From Voacanga thouarsii (lineage: Eukaryota; Streptophyta; Magnoliopsida; Gentianales; Apocynaceae), in NCBI GenBank assembly GCA_026120185.1, contig JANUWF010001683.1, positions 4,100,001 to 4,164,000 on the forward strand: a stretch of 64,000 nt of DNA, read 5' to 3'. Of the stretch, positions 45,237 to 56,360 are shown piece after piece. Every line of letters begins with the position of its first letter. Position 1 is the first letter of the stretch. The position numbers and the translations under genes were made by a program. The notes below the pieces were generated by a model. It searched no databases and was not told the origin of the DNA. It saw only the letters and a list, made by a program, of their open reading frames with translations.

Positions 45237-45916
45237 ATCATTGATTCAGGAGCTACGAATTATATTTGTAACTCCTTATAGGGGTTTAGCAAGATAAGAA
45301 GACTCCAGAATGGTGAACATGGCCTCCACTTGGAGAATAAACATATATGTAAGCTCTAGTAGTGGGAAATCTGGAACTACACTTTAATTGTAATAGAATA
45401 GTTTTATTGAAGGATGTTTTATATGTACCTAGTTTTAGACAGAATTTGATTTCAGTAACAAAGCTAATAAATCATGCTTATTCTGTTTCTTTCCATTCTA
45501 TTATTACTATCAGTAGAAATAGAGAAATTTTATGCACTAGGCACGTGTATGGTTATTTATTCATCATAAATTCTATTGAAAATTATATAAATAACATTTA
45601 AAATAAATCTATTAACAAGAAAAGAAAGGCCAATATCAATAACTCATATCTATAGCATCTAAGGTTGCGTTATATTAACTCAACCAGGAGTTAAAGGTTA
45701 ATTTATGATGTGCTTTTTTAGGCGCATTGATATTGAAAAGTTAGTCTCAGTGTGAATCTTGCCTAATGGGAAAGATTACCAAAAGGTCTTTTACCCAAAA
45801 GGCAGAAAGAACCTAGGAGGTACTGAGTTTAGTTCACACTGATGTGTGGTCCGTTATCCACACCAGTAAGGGAAGATTTTGAGTACTTCAATAAGTTCAA
45901 AGAAGAGTGTACAAGG
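45237..45916 (+). pseudogene. Copia-B2 protease and pre-integrase region
   Basis: Directly after the tag at 45234, in the same frame, I-I-D-S-G-A-T-N keeps the aspartic protease active triad (D-S-G). From 45362, D-V-L-Y-V-P-S-F-R-Q-N-L-I-S-V is the usual motif after it. Beyond are broken pieces of the zinc region and H-T-D-V-W (first integrase Asp) near 45840. Split at 45916 by a Copia-A solo LTR; caagg at 45912-45916 is its target duplication. Confidence 0.8.
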
Positions 45917-47667
45917 TGTTAGTGTTATGCCCAAGAGGCAATCACTTGTACATTGTATATAACACATTTTATTTTAATAAAAGGCATTATTTATCTTACA
46001 AATTCTTTTGTTTACTTCTGTGTAAAATAACTGTTAGATAAATCCCTAGTACAACATTGTGTTAAGAAAATCATGATAGAGATCATGATATGAGATTCCT
46101 ACTACACTGTATAGTGTTAGTACATAAATAGTCCCTAGTTGTAGTATTAATGAGACAGGACATCATTAATATATTAAGACTAGCATGTGTTAGACTTTCT
46201 GATTTGATCAGGCGGTGGTTCTTATATCTATCAGTATTTAGATACTCAAAGTTATTACATAGATGCTTGTTAATGAAATAAGTACATAGGATGACTTAGC
46301 TAAGAGATAATCACATAGATAACTATTTAGTGCCAGTGATATAATCTCAATATAGCAAACATGCAAGTATCCTTAGACTTGAGATCTCCAAGGTACTTTG
46401 TTTGCTGAGCTTTGTGCTTTGATTCCAATCTCTGGAGCCCGATTAATGGTCACCTATGGGATGGATATTAGGGACATTGTGAGGTAAACGAAAGTAGTTG
46501 AGAGAGTAATGAATGATTCACCACTCCTAATAGTAGAGGCGAATATCTCATGGCCATTTGTAGGAATTATTACTCGAGAAGTCCTTGGCCAAGGCAATTG
46601 TGTATTGAAAATAGTTCCAATTGATACACATCTAGAGTAGTGGATTCCTGATACAAGTACTATTGTATTCAGGCCAGAAATAATTCTGGAGGGAGTTGGC
46701 ACTAATTCCGTACTCCAAACTGAATGAGATATTGAATGGTGAAAAGAGTTAATTGTACTGTAGTTTGTTATTGAAGGGTTCGTGTCAAGCCACTTAACAT
46801 CCTGGACTCTTGGGTGGTCATGATGTGTTGTTAGATACTACTCATGATATGGGAATATGGGTTTATTAATTGATGAATTAATAAACCAATTCTAATTAGA
46901 ATTAATATGATTAGTTCTAATTAATTATGAATTATTAATCCCAAAGACGTTTGGATTAATTCATGTTCGCTACCAATTGATTGGGAAACCTAATAGGTCA
47001 CACACAATAGAGGATTATATACTCAAGATGTTATTTGATAAGATAGCTGGGTTATTTGTGAGAAAGAGAAGTTGTTGTGGACAAATTATAATTAGTTATA
47101 ATTTATGGTCCAAATTGTAATTGTGAGAACTTGATGTTTCCAATTACAATTAGGGAATTCTAACTATTTTAGAATTCTCAGTTTTTTAGTGATTTTTTAT
47201 GATATATACTTGATATATCACGTTGCCTGGGGATAAGAAAACTTGACGGCAAACAATTCCCCCAAACCCTAGGGCACACACAAAAAATCGTACCTTCTCT
47301 TCTCTTTCTCTCTCTCTCTCTCGTGGTTCTTGCAACCTAACCCTAGCTGCCACTTTAGTTTATGCTAGCACATAAACATCTTAGTGCTTAAGTGTCATCC
47401 TCTGTGTGGATTTCTGTTAGAGACAATCACACACTGTGATTATAGTGGTTGGACGTTCAACTTTTGTGGTGTTTGATCAAGAGGATTGCTAGATCGCTCC
47501 TCGACTTGAAGAAGGAAAATTTTGTTTTCCATATGATCAAAGAAAGTTAAAAAGCTATTACCTTTGTTATTTTTATGTCTTGTTTTCCACACATATGTGG
47601 ATCCTAGGTTGCTATCTCATTTTATTTTTCGGCTGTGCCATATATAATATGCGCGAGATACCCAACA
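45917..47667 (+). mobile_element. Copia-A solo LTR (TSD caagg)
   Basis: 1751 bp, tgttagtgttatgccc to gagatacccaaca, flanked by caagg at 45912-45916 and 47668-47672. Hairpin at 46860-46887; only a short CT run near 47300. Confidence 0.93.
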
Positions 47668-47672
47668 CAAGG

Positions 47673-49276
47673 TATGGTTATGTTTAACCGATAAAGTACA
47701 TTGCTAACTCTTTTGTCAAGTTCAAACAGTATAAGGCTGACGCAGAGCATCGACCAGCTAATCAAAACCCTTCGATCAAATTGTGGTTGAAAGTACCTCC
47801 TAGGTAAGTTCAAAAACTACATGGTATATCAAAGAATAGTTTCTCAGCTTAGTGCTGTAGTATACCCCAACAGAATGGCATTGCGATGAGAAGAAAAAGA
47901 ACATTTATGGAAATTATCTGAAGCATGATGTCTCATGTAACTCTTTCAATTTCTTTTTGGAGATATGTTTTAGAAATAACAGCATATATTTTGAATTTGG
48001 TACCTTCGAACTCGGTACCTAGGATGCCTTACGAGATGTATACTAGGTAAAAGGCAAGTTTAAATTATCTCAAGATCTACAAATGTCTAGCTTATGTACT
48101 GAATAAAGTAGACAATTTAGAACCAAATTCAGAATTGTGCTTCTTTGTTGGGTATCCAAAAGGAATAAATGGTGGTTACTTTTATTATCCCAAGGAGTAT
48201 GAAGTACTTATAACTACCAATGCTAGATACTTGACGAATGAACAAAATACATCTATTAAAAACTCAACTACAATGGAACTTATGAAGAAGTTATCTACTG
48301 AGTTAACTTCTAACAACCCAATTATAGAAGAAGAAGAAACAAAATCTTAAGATTTTGTACAAACAGAGCCCCACTACAGTGGGAGTGTATCTAAAATTCT
48401 AGAATTGTGGACTGGAGAGGTTTTTTTACCTAGTCTCTTACCACCAAGAGCAAGATCCAGCTGGATACAAGAGCCTATTGTTGATACCAAAACAGATATG
48501 TGGCATGAAGCAATGAAAGTCAGATTGAGTCTTTGTACTTCGATTCTATTTAGCATCTTGAAGCTTCACATAAAGGGATAAAACCCATTGGGTATAAGTG
48601 GGTATACAAGAGGAAGAGAGGAGTAGATGGGATGATGGAAACTTTTAAAATTATAGTTGTGGTGAAAGGGTGTAATTAAAAAGAGTGCATCAACTATGAG
48701 GAAACCTTTTTCCTGGTAGCCATGCTAAAATTCATCCATATACTTCTTGCCATTGCATATCACTATAACTGCAAGATATGGTAAATGGATGTCAAGACGG
48801 ATTTTCTAAATGGCCATCTTAGTGAAGAAATCTATATGTCCTAACCTAAAGGTTTCATTATAAAAGGCCAGGAACTTATGATTCGTAAGCTTAAAAAATC
48901 CATTTATGGACTTAAGTAGGCTACCAAAGCTTGAAATACTCGTTTTGACGAGACCATAACATCTTACAGATTTATCTAAAACGAGGATGAGTTATGTATG
49001 TATAGGAAAAAGAAGGTTATATGTCAATGACATTCTATTTATTGGTAATGATATAAGGACATTATCATCAACAAAAATTTGGTTGTCTAGTCAATTCAGT
49101 ATAAAGGACTTTGGAGAAGTCAGCTACATTCTCGATATCAAACTTCCTAGAAATAGGAAGTAGAGAATGTTAGATTTATCCCAAGCCATATTTTGACAAG
49201 ATGTTGGCAAAGTTTGGCATGGACTCATGCAAGGGAGCCCCAAATCACTTGCAAACATGGATTTTTTTTTTCTTCG
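47673..49276 (+). pseudogene. Copia-B2 integrase and reverse transcriptase
   Basis: Continues the integrase: Q-Q-N-G-I-A-M-R-R-K-R, where the catalytic Glu is Met; A-Y-I-L-N-L-V-P-S; then from 48135 an open stretch with F-F-V-G-Y-P-K-G, F-Y-Y-P-K-E-Y and an acidic linker. Reverse transcriptase follows near 48560: K-G-I-K-P-I-G-Y-K-W-V-Y-K-R, Y-G-L-K, E-D-E-L-C-M-Y. The active-site box at 49020-49031 reads Y-V-N-D, and several residues before it are deleted. Cut by an X LTR at 49281/49282. Confidence 0.85.
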
Positions 49277-50361
49277 AAAGATGACAGGAGCTAAAATCAT
49301 CACTATTTTTCTAGTTATTTGAGGATAAATTGAGATACTTTTGATGTAATAACTAGGCATATTCCTTCCTATTTGATATTTTGCGTGTAGAAAGTATTTT
49401 TGACAAATTTGTACAGAATTAAGTTGATTTTGAGCAAAAAGTGGACAAATTCCAGAAAACACCTGGCGCTAAGTCCAACTAAGGTAATAGGGGCCAGGTC
49501 CATTCTGGTCGACAAAGAAAATAGAGTAGTTCCAGGAGGTAAAACAGAACACACCTGGTGCTAGGTAGGTCGACTAGACTCGGTGCTAGGTCCGATGTGG
49601 AGAGGCGGAATTCTGTGCATGAATGTTGTAATTTTCCAAAGGTTTTGGTATTTTCCAAATCCTACTCAGCCAAGACTTCTCAAGCAACAAATTTGGCATA
49701 AAAAAAGCCTATAAAATCAAGAGAAAATACAGTATAAAGGATTTTGGAGAAGTCAGCTACATTCTCGATATCAAACTTCCTAGAAATAGGAAGTAGAGAA
49801 TGTTAGATTTATCCCAAGCCATATTTTGACAAGATGTTGGCAAAGTTTGGCATGGACTCATGCAAGGGAGCCCCAAATCACTTGCAAACATGGATTTTTT
49901 TTTCTTCGAAAGATGACAGGAGCTAAAATCATCACTATTTTTCTAGTTATTTGAGGATAAATTGAGATACTTTTGATGTAATAACTAGGCATATTCCTTC
50001 CTATTTGATATTTTGCGTGTAGAAAGTATTTTTGACAAATTTGTACAGAATTAAGTTGATTTTGAGCAAAAAGTGGACAAATTCCAGAAAACACCTGGCG
50101 CTAAGTCCAACTAAGGTAATAGGCGCCAGGTCCATTCTGGTCGACAGAGAAAATAGAGTAGTTCCAGGAGGTAAAACAGAACACACCTGGTGCTAGGTAG
50201 GTCGACTAGACTCGGTGCTAGGTCCGATGTGGAGAGGCGGAATTCTGTGCATGAATGTTGTAATTTTCCAAAGGTTTTGGTATTTTCCAAATCCTACTCA
50301 GCCAAGACTTCTCAAGCAACAAATTTGGCATAAAAAAAGCCTATAAAATCAAGAGAAAATA
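49097..50361 (+). repeat. 633-bp tandem duplication spanning Copia-B2 and X LTR
   Basis: Copy 1 49097-49729, copy 2 49730-50361. I see only about four differences (a c/t, a g/c, an a/g and one T fewer in a T run). Each copy holds 185 bp of reverse transcriptase gene, the target duplication and the first about 448 bp of the X LTR, so it arose after the X insertion. Confidence 0.93.
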
Positions 50362-51302
50362 CGAGAAAAAGTAGTGAATTCAAGAGCAAAAATTCCAATT
50401 ACTCAAAGAATGAGGAGATTCACCATTCCAGGAGAGTTGTTCAAGAGAGTCTTCAAGGGCGAAGAATGAGGCTTTTCTTTGATTTTTTTTCTTTTACCTT
50501 TATTTTCTTATTCTTAAACAATGATGTAGTTAATATTTTTATTGTAATTTGACATAATTTTAGGATTTGTGATTTATATGAGTTAATTTAGTCGTTTCTT
50601 GGTATTTGATTACGTTTTTTTCTTATGAAGTTGATTGGTTGATCTTTGCTATTAACTTTCTTGAAAAATGTGTTGGTAATAACTTCAATTAATTAATTTC
50701 ATATTTATAATCTCTTAACTTGCTTGAAAATAGGGTTAATTATGAAGAACTTGGGTAATCAAAGGTTGGTTGATGATTGCTAGAATATAGATTCATTGAC
50801 TAATTTCATGTTTTAAATTACCTAGAATATAAAGGTTTATTTGAGGATTGATTTTAATGCATTTTTAAAGTAAGACAGGTGAGATAGAATATATCGATTA
50901 AGTTACGTCTAAGATAGGGAATCATGGATTGCAAAAGAATTGATTCTAATTTAATCCTTCATAAGACCAAGATGACGATTAATTGTGATATTAGCTAAGT
51001 GATTCGTTGTCATGTTTTCAAAAGTAATTGTCTAAATTGCATATTTTTACATCCTTAGGTTGCATATATTTCTTTAATTTTTTTATTATTTTATCACTTT
51101 ATTAGGTCGGTTAAACAATGAATGAAAAGTGATTAGTGTGTACTTGTTCCGTTGAGGATCGATACTCGCTAACTCCCTATACTATGCTTGCGATGAGTTT
51201 ACTTGTTCGTATATGTATTTTGGGATTAATGTTTTAATTAAAACTTGACTAATGGATGGATTTAAATTTCATGATTTTTATACACCCAAAATTTACACAT
51301 CA
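49282..51302 (+). mobile_element. X-family solo LTR (TSD aaaga), duplicated start
   Basis: tgacaggagc start at 49282, again at 49914; end acacatca at 51302. TSD aaaga at 49277-49281 (and 49909-49913) and 51303-51307. The uninterrupted LTR is 49914-51302 (1389 bp). TATA box tataaaat at 49710-49717 and 50342-50349. Repeated cctggcgctaag / cctggtgctaggt motifs match in place the ggcgccgg motifs of the copy at 31195. Confidence 0.9.
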
Positions 51303-51307
51303 AAAGA

Positions 51308-52040
51308 CTATCCTAGTACTTAAGAAGAAAAAAACTGAATAAGTAGGATTCTCTAGGCTTTGGCTGTGAGAAATGTTATGTATGCCATGCTGTGTACTAG
51401 ACCAGATATCTGCTTTGTCATAGGCTTCGTTAGTAAATATCAGTCGAACCTATGGGAAGTTTATTGGCAAGTTGTAAACTATATACTCAAGTACATTAAG
51501 GGAACAAGAGATTATATGCTAGTTTGCAAGGTTGATGATCTGGTTCTAAAACGATACATAGACTTGGATTTCCAGGCGGATAAGGATAAAAGAAAATCTA
51601 CTAGTGGATATATCTTTACCTTGTCTGGAGGAGCTATGTCATGGAGGAGCATTAAGCGAACTTGTATTACTGGCTCAATCGTGGAAGCTGATTATATGGT
51701 AGCTTTGAAGTCATCTAAGAAAGTTGTTTGGCTCCAAAAGTTCCTTTTGAAACTTGGAATGGTACCACAAATGCATAGACCAATTGCATTATATTGCGAT
51801 GACAACTTATGAGCTATTTCACATTAAAAGAATCGAGGAACTAGAAGAAGGGTAAGCACATCAAGAGGAAATGCCAATTGATCTGGGAATTTGTTCAGAG
51901 ACGGAAAATCATGGTGGAACAGATAGATTCAAAAAATAATCTAGCTGATCTATTTACCAAGCCTTTGAGAGAAAAAGTCTTTAAAAGACATTTAGATGCC
52001 ATAAAGGTGGGCACCTATGGGCTTACATAGTCTTGGAGTG
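51308..52040 (+). pseudogene. Copia-B2 RNase H end
   Basis: Open from 51360 to 51812: C-T-R-P-D-I-C-F-V-I-G, I-L-K-Y-I-K-G-T-R-D-Y, then RNase H motifs Y-I-D-L-D-F-Q-A-D-K-D, S-I-V-E-A-D-Y and L-Y-C-D-D. A stop at 51810 replaces the usual run-on; the tail (F-T-K-P-L-R-E, H-L-D-A-I) continues to about 52025. Positions of the acidic residues are mostly kept, E at the second site moved to E-A-D. Confidence 0.85.
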
Positions 52041-52052
52041 CAAGTGGGATAT
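52041..52052 (+). other. Copia-B2 polypurine tract
   Basis: caagtgggatat immediately before the 3' LTR. Confidence 0.8.
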
Positions 52053-52236
52053 TGTTGGAATGTATGCCCTCAAAATATGTATCTAATATAAATTCGTTGT
52101 AATAAATAAATGTTTTTATTCACAAATTTGTTTATGTAATTTTACTTTAATTTATATCTTATAATTTTTTTGAAAAAGACTTATTGTGTCTAAGTAAGTA
52201 ATCCATGTGAATGGAAGTCTTTCATACTAAGGTATG
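52053..52236 (+). repeat. Copia-B2 3' LTR, piece 1
   Basis: tgttggaatgtatgccctc start; ends with gtatg, the target duplication of the X copy. Confidence 0.85.
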
Positions 52237-53758
52237 TGATGCGTTAATTTGGGGTGCAAAAAAATCTTCAAATTTAAACCCATCCCTTTGTCAAGTTTTA
52301 ATTAAGACATTAATACCAAAATACACATACGAGCAAGTATACTCATCGCAAGTATAGTATAGAGAATTAACGAGTATTGATCCTCAAATGAACACGTACA
52401 CGCTAATCACTTTTCATTCATTATTTAACCGACACAATTAAAGTAACAAAAGAATAAAAAGAAAAAATAAAGAAATATATACAACTCAAGGATGTAAGAA
52501 TATGTAATTTAGACAATTATCCTAGAAACCATGATAACGAACCAACTAGTAATTCTCTTAATTAATTATCATCTTAGCATCATAAACAAATATAAAGTAA
52601 AATTCAATCGTTTCACAAGTCATGATTCTACTTAGATAAATCTCACTTCGTTTCCCAATCCATGGAATCTAATATTTTGATTAAATTAACAATTTTTCCA
52701 ATCAAGCTAACATAACCAAAAAATGCATTAACCTCGATTCCTCATAAGCATGAAATTAGCTGATATTCTTTTACTCGAGGTGAAATCAACTAATCTTTAA
52801 TTACCTAGTCCTATAACCTTAACTTCGTCACTCAAGTCCATTAAGATTAGACAAATACGAAATCAATGCAATGAAACTCCTAGCATCGTTGTCTCAAGTC
52901 AATTAGAATAACTCACATCAATAACCAATGAAATCAAGTGATCAAACACCAAAGATGACAAAGAATTAATCAACTAATAGAATTAATGCAAAATCATGAA
53001 TCCCAAAATAATGTCAAATTACAATCAAAACACTGAATACATCATTGCTAAAGGAAAAGAAGATAAAGAGAAAAAAAAAGAAAAAAAAAAGCACTCATAG
53101 ACAAGCCTCTTTCTTCTTCATTGAAAACTCCCATGAACAATCCTCCTTGATTTAGGTGAACTTCTTCTTCAATGAGAGATTCATAATTTTTGCTTATGAA
53201 TCCACCTCTCTCTATGTATATCCGCAAACTCTTGTGTTCTTTTATGCTTTTATAAGCCTGTTGGATGCTGAATTCGTGACTGAGGAAATCTTGGCCAAGT
53301 AGTAGTAGGAAAATACTAAAATCATTGGACAATCCCTAATTTCATGCTTCGAATATTCGCCTCCAGAGCATACCTGGTGCCGGGTACCTTCGACCCACCT
53401 GGCGCTAGGTGCACTCTGTTCTTGCTCTGTTTTTGCTCTGTTTTTTGTCTTTTCTCCTCGGTAGACAGAATAGACCTGGCACTAAGTCTATTCTAGAATT
53501 TCCTCAAAACTTACTAGAATTCTTCTGTTGGAGAAGAATCGACCCAGTGCCTGGTCTATTGGCTGGGCCTAGCGCCATGTGTATTTTTGTTGTGTGCACT
53601 TTCTACTTGATTTTAACTTAAATCTGTACATATTTGCCAAAAACAAATTTTACAAGTTATATGTCAAATAGGAAGAAATATGCCTAGTTATTACCACAAA
53701 TGTATCTTAAAACAATCTCAAATAACTAGGAAAATAATGGTGATTTTAACCCCTATCA
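52237..53758 (-). mobile_element. X-family solo LTR, reversed (TSD gtatg)
   Basis: On the plus strand tgatgcgtta to ccctatca, 1522 bp; TSD gtatg at 52232-52236 and 53759-53763. TATA box on the minus strand at about 53254-53247. Repeated acctggcgctaggt-like motifs at 53370-53575. Confidence 0.9.
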
Positions 53759-53763
53759 GTATG

Positions 53764-53992
53764 TATCATGAGTTACTTAATACATAAAAAGTAGTTCTTA
53801 ACCAGATAATAACAATGGGAATCTCATAAGGTATATGGTTATTATATTCTAAATTTGAAATGGAAAATGGTTTACCTTTACCAATTGAGTAGTCAACTCA
53901 CTTTATAATATAAACGTATCTGCTATACGTAGAACATGTCTCGTAATAGCAGTTTTCAAAGTACTAAAATCATAGAAACCCCGACTACTATA
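53764..53992 (+). repeat. Copia-B2 3' LTR, piece 2
   Basis: Matches 36140-36370 of the B1 LTR; ends with ctata, the target duplication of the Copia-A solo LTR. Confidence 0.82.
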
Positions 53993-54668
53993 TGTTAGTG
54001 TTGTGCCCTAAAGGCAATCACTTTTACATTGTATATGCTATATTTTATTTTAATAAAAAAACATTATTTATCTTACAATTTCTTTTGTTTTCTTTTAAGT
54101 AATGTAATCGTTCGATAAAGTCCTTAGTACAACATTGTGTTAAAGAAATCATGATAGAGATCATGATATGAGATTCCTACTATACTGTATAGTGTTAGTA
54201 CATAAATATTCCCTAGTCATAGTATTAATGAGACAGGACATCATTAATGCATTAAGACTAGCATGTGATAGACTTCTTGATTTGATCAAACAATGGTTCT
54301 AATATCAGTGAGTATTGAGATACTCAAAGTTAACACATGGATGCTTGCTAATGGAACAAGTTCATTGGATGACCTAGCTTTGAGATAATCACATGGATAA
54401 CTATTTCGTACCTGTGATATATGTGAAACCCCACCTAAAGCCAACCCTAGAGTAAGGGGGTCGGGATGCATGTTATGTTATTTTGCATGAATATATATAT
54501 TTTTGAATGATTTTATGTGCTTTAGAATTGTGGTTTATAGGTTAAAAGGCTTAGTTATGCTTATTGAGTAGGAAGGGTAAAATGGTAATTTTGCTTGAGG
54601 TCAAAATAGGAAGATAGCTTGAGGATTAAATAAGAGGAATATGTGGGTGAGAAAATAAGAGCAAGAGT

Positions 54669-54736
54669 TAGTGTGGTTTAGTGATTAGAGCTCTGCGGAT
54701 TAATTTCTAAGGTCATGAGTTCAAATCCCATCATTT
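54669..54736 (+). other. tRNA-like block in Gypsy1 solo LTR
   Basis: The best preserved of the three: tggtttagtgattagagc is close to a plant tRNA D-arm/box A, and atgagttcaaatcccat forms a T-arm-like stem with box B. The anticodon stem does not pair well. Confidence 0.6.
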
Positions 54737-56327
54737 AAGCTTTTGTCATGATTATCTTAACTAAGTTTGATTTTTTTTTTTTTTTTTCTTGTTTTCTTGC
54801 ATTCTATGAAAATAGGAATGTTGTCTTAGGGGAGACATGAAGAGAATGTCCTAATCTTATCCTCATGTCCTAAAAAGAATTCTAGAGGAATTCTTGTCCT
54901 TTTTATTACCTCTAGCTTGTCCTAACATCTTTATAATTTAAATCCATTAAATCTCTTCTATTGAACTCCAAAATTCTGTGATATTCCTTCACCTTGAATT
55001 TCGAAAATCAGCTGTGGAGGATGGGGAGTTGGCCGAAAATAGGAGGGGAAATAGTAAGGGGTTCCAAGAGAAATCAAACACCATGAAAGACCCTTCAAAA
55101 TTCACCTTCATGTTGTTTATATTTTAGTGAAGGAAAATGGGGAAAATTTTCCAGAATTTTTGTAGACCATCTCTTCGAAAATTCAGACAGTAAACCTCTT
55201 CATTTGCTGCCAAGAAAATGGTCATTTCATGTGGCTTGAAGGCTGGAAAATCTGTACAATTTTTGGACTGCACAAACCAGAAAAAAATTCTGGGCAGTTT
55301 CGCAACCTTCAAACCAGAAAATGAAGCTGTTCTATTCCACCTTCAAGCCAGCAAAATTTCTCTGCTTTTTCCCCATAAAGAGGGCTGGAAAACCTGCCTT
55401 AAAAGACCCTTGAACACCTCTCAAAACCTCTGCAAAACGGGCTGAAGAATTGCAGAAAATTGCACAGGAAAATTTGCAGCAAATCTTCGAAACATGAGCA
55501 CCTTGAAACCAGAATTTTTCCAGCTTTGTTCCCTTCAAGCCTTGGCCGAACACCACCCTCCAACCTCTGTGAATTAACCCTTGTTTAGCCATGAACTGAA
55601 AACCATTACCCTCTCCACTTACCTTGCACAATTGGACTCCATAATCACACCTCAAATCTCTCCTACAATCACTCCATTCAAACTTCCATTTGAACTTCAA
55701 ATTTTCCAGAATTTTTCTCCATGAAAACACCCTTGTACTAAGCTATACAACCAGAATTCCTCTGCCATTTAAGCTCTAAATTTCGTCCAGCCTTAAGCTT
55801 TATTAGACCTCATTCATTTCAGTAAAGCAAACCAAACCAGCCGACACCATTGAAGCTCCAAGAAAACCTTCATCAAACAAACACCATTAACATATCCTAT
55901 ACCTCAAACCACTCCTCAAATAACTCCATTTGAATTTTGAATGATCTGATTTTTCTCTCCCTCTCTAAGCTAAACCAAGACCCCTGAATTCCCTAAACTA
56001 TTCAGTCTACACTCTCCAGAAATTTGTCCATCATTTTCCCTCAAATTCTCTCCATCTTTACCAAGAACACCAAGAACACACACTACTTTTCTTCAAGCCA
56101 AAACCCGCTCTAAACACCTCTAATCCTTCTCAAAAACTCCAGAATACTCCTACATACTCTCTAGAGTTCATTCCTAGAATTTATAACATCAAATCTCAAA
56201 AACAAAAATTAGCATTTGGATCAAAACCAGTTTTTTTCCCTTGAAGTCTCAAGAACATCATCAAGGTAACTAAGAACAACTCCTTTGTTCATCTTCTTCC
56301 ATTTAATCCTCTATATATCTTTCTTAT

Positions 56328-56329
<2 letters not shown>

Positions 56330-56358
<29 letters not shown>
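56330..56358. repeat. (CT)n tract in Gypsy1 solo LTR
   Basis: About 14 CT units, just before the ATG at 56365. Confidence 0.92.

Positions 56359-56360
<2 letters not shown>

Noticed and set aside
54669..54736. A functional tRNA gene
   Set aside because: Box A and B look good but the anticodon stem does not form and the block is part of every Gypsy1 LTR.
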